This document shows positions 5,628-11,354 of a stretch of DNA of 14,607 bases, piece by piece. Within the stretch, counting starts at the first letter, position 1; every line of letters begins with the position of its first letter. The notes under the pieces were generated by a model. The model did not search any database and was not told the DNA's origin. It saw nothing but the letters and a program-made list of their open reading frames with translations. The DNA lies in assembly GCA_028284565.1 (NCBI GenBank), contig JANQRM010000600.1, positions 1 to 14,607 on the forward strand, given 5' to 3'. This DNA comes from Anaerolineae bacterium (GTDB lineage: Bacteria > Chloroflexota > Anaerolineae > Aggregatilineales > Phototrophicaceae). A program made the translations under genes and the position numbers.

Positions 5628-7067
5628 TCAGGCGTAGACACTCCGACTCTCGTAGGGAGCGAGATTATTATCCTTATCCCCATTGGGCGTACAGCTGTAC
5701 GCCCCTACATTTTGTTGCTTATTTTGTAATTGTTTTGCAGACAGGTCATGACCTGTCCCTACAGTGACATGATTATTTTGAGTGATGTTACTGAGTTGTT
5801 GGATGGCAATGAAGGTGTGTTCTTCGCGGTAGCGCATGCGTTCATGAAGGCGGGTTTCTGCCCAGCCGGTAACACTCGCTTCAAAGATGCCGTGTGCGCC
5901 GAATTTGAAGCGTTTCTCGCCTTTCCATAGGTATCGCACACCACCATAGGTTTTGAGATAACCTCGTAGCTTCCTCGCGCTGTCAAAGTACAATTTGCCG
6001 GTCTGGTGTTCGGGCTTGCGCCTAGATGTAGCAGGGTGTCCATAAGGACGGTGCGTCCCGCCGAAGGGTGTTGCGTCCGAATCCATCAGGGCTTGGTTGA
6101 CAGCCTCTCGAACCTTGAAGGCTTGTCCCATGCGATGGTGTTGTTTAATGCCTGTGGTGAGGTAGGTGTTCGGTATACGCCAGATGGCGCGGGTTTCTCC
6201 TTTCTTGTTGATATAACTTTGGGTGTGGTCTGGAAATGCGGTGTACAGCCGTTCATCGTCCAAGACGGCTTGAGCGTAGTTGGCACGTGGTTGTACGGTA
6301 GGTTGTTGTGCCTCCCAGTTGCGGAGGGTCTGAGCCGTGCGCCCAAAGAGCATGGAGAGTGTCTCACGGGCAATGGTGGGATTGTCGCGGTAGGTGTGCC
6401 AACCGACGTAGAGTGTGGCTTCCCAATGGGCGAGCGTGCCGACAGGTGTGAGATAGACATCCTGATTGCCGGGATGGTTGGTCGCTATCGCCGAGGGATG
6501 AGATTGCAAGGTCTCTTCAGTCATCCACTTGGCGAGATAGCCAGGTTTGCGGGTGTAGATGTGGGTGCGGGAGATATTCCAGAAACGCCCCTCACCTTGT
6601 CTTAGAAGGCGATTGAAGTGGTCTGCTGTGTAATGGATGCCGATGGTGCTTAATTGGTCTCTGAGGGCTTGTCGTGAACATTTACCGCTACTGGTGACGT
6701 TGCCCTCTTCGTCAGTGGATTTGCTAATGTCGCGGGCAATCGCCCAGAGGCGGAAAAGCCCCGCCACTTTGAGAACGATGCTGAGCCGTCCGAGTTCGGG
6801 AGCGATGCGAATGGTGTAGCCCCGCCAGTCGATCGTGATTTGTGGGATGATGGCTTTGGGTGTCAACTGTGCGAGTGCGGATTGTTTCTCTGTGGATTTG
6901 GGCGTGCCTTGTTCGATAAGCCGATGTACCCATGCTTGAATCTCCGCATTGCCATGCGCCGTGGCGAGGTTGGCGACGAGTGTTGCCCGCAATTTGGGAC
7001 GGGCTTTTAGGTCGTGCCAGAGATTTTTGATGGTTGCCCGCACATCGGTTGAAACAGACACAGACAT
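5628..7067 (-). CDS. Putative DNA-binding protein, candidate replication initiator
   Basis: From the ATG at 7067 this encodes 479 residues. An in-frame TTG at 7088 would add seven, but the ATG is preferred. I do not recognise the family. The N-terminal half is helical and basic (LWHDLKARPKLRATLVANL), then comes a beta-rich stretch (ITIDWRGYTIRIAPELG). A likely helix-turn-helix lies at about residues 230-253 (TIARETLSMLFGRTAQTLRN), preceded by a winged-helix-like stretch near 130-180 (SRQALRDQLSTIGIHYT). The middle to C-terminal region is rich in Arg, Lys and His. Size, DNA-binding character, a structured leader with operator-like inverted repeat, and a nearby parA/parB-like pair all fit a plasmid replication initiator, but this is inference from context. 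A large transcriptional regulator is an alternative. The last 45 or so residues are encoded by sequence containing two palindromic repeats and look like an acquired tail. Confidence 0.6.
   Translation of the reverse strand: MSVSVSTDVRATIKNLWHDLKARPKLRATLVANLATAHGNAEIQAWVHRLIEQGTPKSTEKQSALAQLTPKAIIPQITIDWRGYTIRIAPELGRLSIVLKVAGLFRLWAIARDISKSTDEEGNVTSSGKCSRQALRDQLSTIGIHYTADHFNRLLRQGEGRFWNISRTHIYTRKPGYLAKWMTEETLQSHPSAIATNHPGNQDVYLTPVGTLAHWEATLYVGWHTYRDNPTIARETLSMLFGRTAQTLRNWEAQQPTVQPRANYAQAVLDDERLYTAFPDHTQSYINKKGETRAIWRIPNTYLTTGIKQHHRMGQAFKVREAVNQALMDSDATPFGGTHRPYGHPATSRRKPEHQTGKLYFDSARKLRGYLKTYGGVRYLWKGEKRFKFGAHGIFEASVTGWAETRLHERMRYREEHTFIAIQQLSNITQNNHVTVGTGHDLSAKQLQNKQQNVGAYSCTPNGDKDNNLAPYESRSVYA
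5685..5704. repeat. 20-bp perfect palindrome followed by CCTAC
   Basis: GGGCGTACAG and its exact reverse complement meet without a spacer and are followed by CCTAC, so the right edge reads GCCCCTAC. It lies within the 3' end of the initiator-like gene, where it encodes VGAYSCTPNG on the minus strand. Short palindromes ending in CCCTAC are a repeat class I associate with Chloroflexota and cyanobacterial genomes. Confidence 0.75.
5740..5757. repeat. 18-bp perfect palindrome followed by CCTAC
   Basis: GACAGGTCA and its exact reverse complement TGACCTGTC are followed by CCTAC, the same tail as the palindrome at 5685-5704, only 35 bases away. It encodes VGTGHDLS on the minus strand. The two palindromes differ in sequence but share architecture and orientation. 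Confidence 0.75.
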
Positions 7068-7100
7068 TAACTTTCTGTAAAGGCTCAAAAATCACTTGCG

Positions 7101-7137
7101 GTCTGCGCCTGTTGTGTGTTACTATATAGGTGCAGAC
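7101..7137. promoter_or_regulatory. 10-bp inverted repeat around a TA-rich promoter-like core (operator or origin candidate)
   Basis: GTCTGCGCCT (7101-7110) and AGGTGCAGAC (7128-7137) form an inverted repeat with one G-T position, separated by 17 bases that include ACTATATAGG. The site lies 34-70 bases upstream of the ATG of the initiator-like gene. The core can be read as a -10 in both directions: on the plus strand TTGCGG (7096-7101), 18 bases, TACTAT; on the minus strand CTATATAGT. Such an arrangement suits autoregulation by a protein that binds as a dimer. Confidence 0.5.
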
Positions 7138-7183
7138 GGACACAGATACATTCCACTTGCCCAGTAGATGTAAATGTGAACTC

Positions 7184-7214
7184 GAAAGCCCCCCTGAGAG
7201 CCATCAGGGGTTTC
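7184..7214. other. Strong hairpin in the leader region
   Basis: CCCCTGA (7191-7197) and TCAGGGG (7204-7210) enclose the loop GAGCCA. Outside, GAAA (7184-7187) can pair with TTTC (7211-7214) across a small GCC-containing bulge. Neither strand has a long T run after the stem, so it is recorded as a structure and not as a terminator. Confidence 0.55.
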
Positions 7215-7253
7215 ACAATCTGATAAATGTACATTTTGTGTACTCTTGATAAG

Positions 7254-7287
7254 CTCACTTCTTGGGGAAGTGAGTTTTATCTTTTTA
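7254..7287 (+). terminator. Rho-independent terminator reading on the plus strand
   Basis: CTCACTTC (7254-7261), loop TTGGG, GAAGTGAG (7267-7274), then TTTTATCTTTTTATT. This is a perfect 8-bp stem followed by a T-rich tract. No plus-strand protein gene ends here, so the transcript being terminated is probably a short RNA begun near 7125-7135. Confidence 0.75.
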
Positions 7288-7629
7288 TTGGGAAAGTACA
7301 CGTCCGACTAGATTAACTCAAAGTTTGGATTTGCGCTAGTAATTCGTTGGAATTGGGTTTTCTCCTTCCTCTCTGCCCTGTAATGTCTTACGTCAATAAT
7401 TTGCCTTGCCGTCAACTGTCCGCAGAGATGCTGAAGCATGTCCCTACAGATCGTTGATTCTGTTGAGATGTTGACTTTGCAAGTCAAGTAGACCAAATGT
7501 TCTAATCATTTGTTCTATCATTATACTTACTTTTGGATTTTGTGCGGTTAGAATTTTGAAACATATACACAGCTATTGGTTGTTGGTTTTTAATTATTCG
7601 TTTTGTGGTCATTTGGGATTGGGGTGTTT

Positions 7630-7668
7630 GTCCCCTCCCTCAATCCCTCCCCTATTCTCAGAGAGAGC
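7630..7668 (-). repeat. Dispersed G/C-rich repeat, copy C (reverse orientation, diverged)
   Basis: TCCCCTCCCTCAATCCCTCC is shared exactly with copy D at 8942-8961. In reverse complement it matches the GGGGGAGATTTAGAGGGGGG half of copies A and B. The other half (TATTCTCAGAGAGAG) is diverged. Confidence 0.55.
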
Positions 7669-7788
7669 TTTTGGATCATTTTATTTGGGCTTAGGATTAT
7701 GTTTGAGGTTGCGTGTTGAGAGTCGATTCACAGATCGCATGTCACTTTTGTCCATATAAACCGTTACAGAGCATGCCCATAGTCGACA

Positions 7789-7827
7789 CACTACAATCGA
7801 AGTTTTCTTGTGGATTCGATTGTAGTG
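7789..7827. repeat. 13-bp perfect inverted repeat with 13-base spacer
   Basis: CACTACAATCGAA (7789-7801) and TTCGATTGTAGTG (7815-7827) are exact reverse complements around a spacer of 13 bases. No T run follows on either side, so it is not a terminator. A binding site or a DNA-processing site is possible. Confidence 0.6.
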
Positions 7828-8106
7828 CAGGCGTGTATCTGTTTTAGGTGAAGCGGTCTTTCATCCATAAGGGCAACCAATGTCCGTTGATGAAGGGGTC
7901 GAGTTGGTTGCTTAGACACTGCCCCTTGTTTATTGCGGTCTTGGGCGGGAAACAAGAGAGTGCCACCAGGAAGGGTAAAATACAAGAATGTATAGTCACA
8001 GTTATACGAATCAGAGTGAACTATAATCATAAATTAGTAAGCGTTTTTGGTTCATTATTATGGGAAGATGTAGTCATCTTTCGCCGATAGCGGATACCAA
8101 AATTCA

Positions 8107-8385
8107 TCAACGAAAGGTTTGATCCTGAGCAGGATCAAAATTTGTGCCGTCGGGAAGGATAGTGTGTTCATTGAAGATTGCGTTATCGAACTTGACATAT
8201 TTCAATTCAGCCTGAGTTAAATCTGCAAAACTTAAATTAGCATTCTTCAAATTCGCACCTAACAAGTGCGCTTGCACTAAATTCGTTCCCCACAATTGTG
8301 CGTTCTCTAGGTTTGCTGTCGCTAATCTTGCATTTTTTAGATTGGCTTTGGTTAAGTCGGTATTCATCAACTTTGTCCCACCCAT
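8107..8385 (-). pseudogene. C-terminal half of the pentapeptide-repeat protein, separated by a frameshift
   Basis: This frame holds a run of pentapeptide repeats (A(N/D)LXX): TDLTK, ANLKN, ARLAT, ANLEN, AQLWG, TNLVQ, AHLLG, ANLKN, ANLSF, ADLTQ, AELKY, VKFDN, AIFNE. A short tail ends at the TGA at 8107. The apparent ATG at 8385 lies inside a repeat and has no ribosome binding site, so this is the continuation of the frame at 8367-8876. The end of the gene contains a 22-base palindrome (8118-8139) that encodes FDPAQDQ. Confidence 0.8.
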
Positions 8386-8876
8386 CTTGCAGATTCTAAA
8401 TTAGCCCCAAGCAAATCTGCACTCTCAAACGAAGCATATCTCAAGTCCGCTTTTGCTAAGTTCGCTTGAACTATTTTTGCGTCTTGCAAATTTGCTAGCC
8501 ATAATTTTTCACCCATTAACACGCCTTTTTCTCCATTTAACCACCCATGTATTTGCAATTGTGTAATCGCATCAAGAGCTTTTTCGTTGGAGCGACTGCC
8601 TGCGTCCATGATAAGTTGTTTTTGAAGTAGACGGGTTTCGCGTTGCTGTTGGCGGTGTTCGTTGAGGCGGTCAATGATGACGATGGTGGCGAAAATGCTG
8701 AGGACTTCGGTGAAGATGTTGGTGGCATAGCCGTTATCGTGCGCAAAGATGGGGGAGCCGATCCAAATGCCAATGAGGAAGATGAGTAGCCCTGCGCCGA
8801 GTTGGTAGAGGCGTTTGTATTCTCTTTGGATGTTGCGGATTTCATCAAGACGATGTGACTTTGTATAAGTGATCAT
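8367..8876 (-). CDS. Two-TM membrane protein with pentapeptide repeats (N-terminal part)
   Basis: The ATG at 8876 is preceded by GGGAG at 6 bases. Residues 1-23 are cytoplasmic-looking and basic. Hydrophobic segments lie at about 25-42 (LGAGLLIFLIGIWIGSPI) and 54-70 (IFTEVLSIFATIVIIDRL), followed by a basic Gln-rich linker. Pentapeptide repeats start near residue 128 (ANLQD, AKIVQ, ANLAK, ADLRY, ASFES, ADLLG, ANLES). The frame then runs into ARWVGQS and stops. Adding one T near 8384-8387 (an A on the minus strand, AGATG to AGAATG) restores the five-residue register exactly: ANLES, ARMGG, TKLMN, TDLTK. Pentapeptide repeats fold into a right-handed beta-helix. Membrane-anchored forms like this are common in cyanobacteria and Chloroflexota but their function is unknown. 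The whole gene is 8107-8876. Confidence 0.8.
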   Translation of the reverse strand: MITYTKSHRLDEIRNIQREYKRLYQLGAGLLIFLIGIWIGSPIFAHDNGYATNIFTEVLSIFATIVIIDRLNEHRQQQRETRLLQKQLIMDAGSRSNEKALDAITQLQIHGWLNGEKGVLMGEKLWLANLQDAKIVQANLAKADLRYASFESADLLGANLESARWVGQS

Positions 8877-8905
8877 GAGTTGCTCCCTTTGGTGGTGATG
8901 GTTTT

Positions 8906-8934
8906 AGGATATGGGTTGTGTGGGGTGTTGTCAT
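8906..8934 (-). promoter_or_regulatory. Promoter of the pentapeptide-repeat gene
   Basis: On the minus strand ATGACA (8929-8934; five of six match TTGACA), a 17-base spacer and TATCCT (8906-8911; four of six) lie 30 bases before the ATG at 8876. Confidence 0.5.
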
Positions 8935-8983
8935 CCCCAAAAATCCCCTCCCTCAATCCCTCCCGCTTTGCAAGGAGGGAGGC
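8935..8983 (-). repeat. Dispersed G/C-rich repeat, copy D (reverse orientation)
   Basis: The reverse complement contains CTCCTTGCAAAGCGGGAGGG, then ATTGAGGGAGGGG, which aligns with copies A and B (CTCCCCTTGCGAAGCGGGGG, AGATTTAGAGGGGGG). It adjoins the -35 box of the pentapeptide-repeat gene. Confidence 0.65.
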
Positions 8984-9063
8984 TGACTAGATTTTTTTTG
9001 GCTTTGATTTATTTTGAGGGTGGAAGGTGGGATGGGGGTTGGTGTGGTAGAATAAGTTGGGTT

Positions 9064-9083
9064 GATAGCGTGATTTCGCTATC
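9064..9083. promoter_or_regulatory. 7-bp inverted repeat upstream of parA (operator or parS-like candidate)
   Basis: GATAGCG (9064-9070) and CGCTATC (9077-9083) are perfect arms around TGATTT. The site lies 64 bases before the parA ATG and 10 bases after TAGAAT (9048-9053), a plausible -10, so it would overlap the start of the transcript. It fits binding by a dimeric partition protein for autoregulation or segregation. No second full copy was found in the window. Confidence 0.45.
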
Positions 9084-9146
9084 GAATCCGCAGAAGATAC
9101 GGACGACAAAATAGGTTACTTTGCTCTGGGAAAGGGGCAAACGATT

Positions 9147-9959
9147 ATGATTATTGCAATTACGAATCGCAAAGGTGGCGTGGGGAAATCAACGATTGCG
9201 TCGCATCTGGCAGCTGGGCTGGCGATTAAAGGTTATAACGTGGGCTTGGTGGATACGGATAGTCAGGGGAATGCGTCGGATATGCTAGGCTTGGCTCCGA
9301 GTGATGGCTTGTACCGATTGCTGGTGGATAAAGCTCCTTTGCATGAGGTGGCGGTGTTGGTCCCCAAAGAGAATTATGGCGACCATACGGTAACGGGAAA
9401 TCTGGCGTTGATACCGGGGCATCGGAATACGTATAAAATCCCGCATTTGTTGCAATCGGATGAGACGTTTTTGTTTTTGGAACGGCTGGAAGAGTTCCAG
9501 CAACGGGCGCAATTGCATTATACGATAGTGGATACGTCGCCGAGTTTGAGCATGTTTGATGGGTCGATATATCTGGCGGCAGATGCGTTTTTGTATGTGA
9601 CGGAGACGGAATTGCTGTCGATGCGAGGAATCCAAGAGGCGATGAAACAGCTGGAGAATTTCTCGGCACAGCGTCAGCGATTCATGAATAAAACGTCGCG
9701 GGTGCTGGGGATTATCCCGAACAAATTCCGTAGCAAGACAATCATTCATCAAGAGAATTTGAAGCTATTGCAAGAGGCATTTGGTCAGGTGGTGTGGAAT
9801 CCGGTAGCATTGCGGACGATTTGGACGGAATGTAGTAATTATCATCGTCCGGTGTTTATCGAAGCCCCTGAGAGTCCCGCAGCGCGTCAGGCATGGGAAA
9901 TCGTTAATCGAGTGGAAGCTGAGGTGCTGGCGTGGCAAAGAACCGACGAGAACGCATAA
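9147..9959 (+). CDS. parA: ParA-family partition ATPase
   Basis: This 270-residue protein begins with the deviant Walker A motif of the ParA/MinD family, RKGGVGKST (residues 8-16, signature Lys9 and catalytic Lys14). The A' motif GLVDTDSQGNAS lies at 33-44 (Asp36, Asp38), and the Walker B strand YTIVDTSPS has Asp129. There is no N-terminal helix-turn-helix, so it belongs to the short ParA class. ParA dimers bind DNA nonspecifically when loaded with ATP and move the partner-bound centromere, segregating plasmids or chromosomes. AGGGG lies about 9 bases before the ATG at 9147, supporting the start. The gene overlaps the next by 28 bases, the usual coupling of ATPase and centromere-binding adaptor. 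The operator-like repeat at 9064-9083 could mediate autoregulation. Confidence 0.92.
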   Translation: MIIAITNRKGGVGKSTIASHLAAGLAIKGYNVGLVDTDSQGNASDMLGLAPSDGLYRLLVDKAPLHEVAVLVPKENYGDHTVTGNLALIPGHRNTYKIPHLLQSDETFLFLERLEEFQQRAQLHYTIVDTSPSLSMFDGSIYLAADAFLYVTETELLSMRGIQEAMKQLENFSAQRQRFMNKTSRVLGIIPNKFRSKTIIHQENLKLLQEAFGQVVWNPVALRTIWTECSNYHRPVFIEAPESPAARQAWEIVNRVEAEVLAWQRTDENA

Positions 9960-10642
9960 GACAAACCGGATTTACGACTGAATTCGCGGCGGATGCACTG
10001 CTTGGGAATGCGCCTCCGCCTGTTGTGATTCAAGAGCAGATGAATATCATCACGCGGGATGCACGGCAACATCTGGAGATTGAGGGCTGTGTGGCGACGA
10101 GTGCCGGGCTGGATATTCCAGATGATATTAGTCGTGAGCAGATGGAAAATCTGGCGGATATTTTGTTTTATCTGTCGGGACGTACGCAGTTGTTTATTGG
10201 AGATATGCTGGTGGCTTCGGAACGGCTGGGATACGGTGATATCAAGGCGATTGCGGAGCAAATGGACCGCGAAGGCAAGACATTAAGCAACTGGAAAAGC
10301 GTGTGTAAGTCGGTCACAACTTCCTTACGTAAGGAAGTTCATGCGGAATTTCCGGAGGTGAAACCGTTGTCGATGGGACATTATAATCTGATTCAGGCGA
10401 TGGATGAGGGTGGTCAGCGCGATTGGATGCGGGTGGCATTGCGTGAGGGATTAAGCGTGGCTGAGTTGCGGAATGCTATCCAAGATAGTCGTCAAATGGC
10501 GGACAAGGAAACCGTGGATTACTTCATCAATTGGCAGAAATCGGGAGTGAAAAAACTACGGTCACAACTGGCGACGATGACGAAACAAGAGCGACGGACG
10601 TTGAGAGACATCATCTTGTCGGTGTTTGATGATTATGAGTGA
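9932..10642 (+). CDS. ParB-like/centromere-binding adaptor protein
   Basis: From the GTG at 9932 (GAGGTG about 5 bases upstream) it encodes 236 residues. The ParB/sulfiredoxin CTPase fold motifs are not visible, so this is not a standard ParB. The N-terminus (AKNRRERIRQTGFTTEFAAD) is short and Arg-rich, like peptides by which adaptors stimulate ParA ATPase. Residues about 68-185 resemble a helical DNA-binding module seen in many phage and plasmid proteins: LFIGDMLVASERLGYGDI, TLSNWKSVCKSV, LSMGHYNLIQAM, then GLSVAELRNAI. The C-terminus is a charged helix. The 28-base overlap with parA and gene order strongly suggest it is the ParA partner. The likely target is a repeat near 9064-9083 or in the region 7288-8106. 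Family assignment is from pattern memory. Confidence 0.7.
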   Translation: MAKNRRERIRQTGFTTEFAADALLGNAPPPVVIQEQMNIITRDARQHLEIEGCVATSAGLDIPDDISREQMENLADILFYLSGRTQLFIGDMLVASERLGYGDIKAIAEQMDREGKTLSNWKSVCKSVTTSLRKEVHAEFPEVKPLSMGHYNLIQAMDEGGQRDWMRVALREGLSVAELRNAIQDSRQMADKETVDYFINWQKSGVKKLRSQLATMTKQERRTLRDIILSVFDDYE

Positions 10643-10839
10643 TAAGTTTCTTCGCTGAGATTTTTGTCGGTTTGCTCCGCCTCCCCTACTGGTATTGATG
10701 CCATTATTACAATTGATATTTCAGTAACATAATGTTAGCATACTTCCGAATCCTTCGTTCTCATTTGGGATAAAAGAGACTGATGGGTGTTGCTCCATGT
10801 GAAGCACATTTTATCGTGAGTAAAGAGGGCTGTGGGCAG

Positions 10840-11257
10840 GGTTCTGTCGCTGGTGAAACCTATGACCGATGCCATGGATTATATTTATCAAAATAACTTA
10901 TCATTAGTAATATACTCTCATCATGTTTCCAAGCGACACGCATCTTGAGGCTTGGGCGTATTGGCATGAGTCAGCATATGTTTCGATAATCCATTGAGTC
11001 GATGATGCTGAAAAACATCGAGGATTTGACCCTGTTGATCTACCGCACGATACAGATACCGTGTTCGTCGCTCATCTTGACAGAGACCTCATCCACGTGT
11101 CATTTATCACCGATTGTGGCACGTCGATTAGGGCTGTGACATTATCATCCCCAAATTGGATCATGTCCAACACTTAATCGTATCGTTGGCTCGCAAGTCC
11201 ACCACTCAACAAATCCTCATGACTAAACTTCATGCCTTTGAGAATACGCGCAGAACC
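10840..11257 (-). mobile_element. Decayed IS6/IS240-family insertion sequence
   Basis: Minus-strand sequence from about 11135 to 10921 carries IS6-type DDE transposase residues. RRATIGDK is followed by a stop where Trp is expected (TGA for TGG), then HVDEVSVKMSDEHG; after a frameshift come YLYRAVDQQGQILDVFQHHR and a short ending at the TGA at 10921. This matches the family core GDxWHxDE...YLWRAVDxxGxxLDxxV. A weaker N-terminal remnant (KGMKFSHEDLL) lies near 11180-11245, and the helix-turn-helix between the two is mostly missing. GGTTCTGTCGC at 10840 and the inverse of GGTTCTGCGC ending at 11257 may be the terminal repeats, similar to IS6-family ends. The element cannot be active. Confidence 0.6.
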
Positions 11258-11354
11258 TCTGGAAAGCGTGCAGGCGTATACTCACCAACACTATTAGTGC
11301 CTATCATGCCAGCTGCATGCACAAAGCAGATGCTAGTAACCAGTCGACCTACCT

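Larger units (their letters stand above)
7288..8106. other. Gene-poor region with repeats and inverted repeats
   Basis: No convincing gene is seen. Short open frames on both strands start with TTG or lack ribosome binding sites and resemble nothing known. The stretch contains a minus-strand TATAAT near 7530, a copy of the dispersed repeat (7630-7668), a 13-bp perfect inverted repeat (7789-7827), an 8-bp one (GCAACCAA at 7873-7880 with TTGGTTGC at 7904-7911), and a plus-strand TATAAT near 8024. Its position between the initiator-like gene and the parAB-like genes makes it a candidate for a replication origin or other cis-acting site. Confidence 0.4.

Noticed and set aside
6006..6605. Plus-strand open frame of 199 codons opposite the initiator-like gene
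   Set aside because: It is the complement of a gene with clear protein character. The long frame follows from the codon bias of the real gene.
7308..7496. Minus-strand open frame of 62 codons near a perfect TATAAT
   Set aside because: It begins with TTG, has no ribosome binding site and resembles no protein I know. The TATAAT may serve a leader transcript instead.
7791..8030. Minus-strand open frame of 79 codons in the gene-free interval
   Set aside because: Its 3' part is made of the 13-bp inverted repeat, its composition is not protein-like, and no ribosome binding site precedes it.
10801..10816. Small hairpin GTGAAGCAC with T run after parAB as a terminator
   Set aside because: The stem is only 5 bp (ATGTG/CACAT) and lies about 150 bases beyond the stop, so it is too weak to call.
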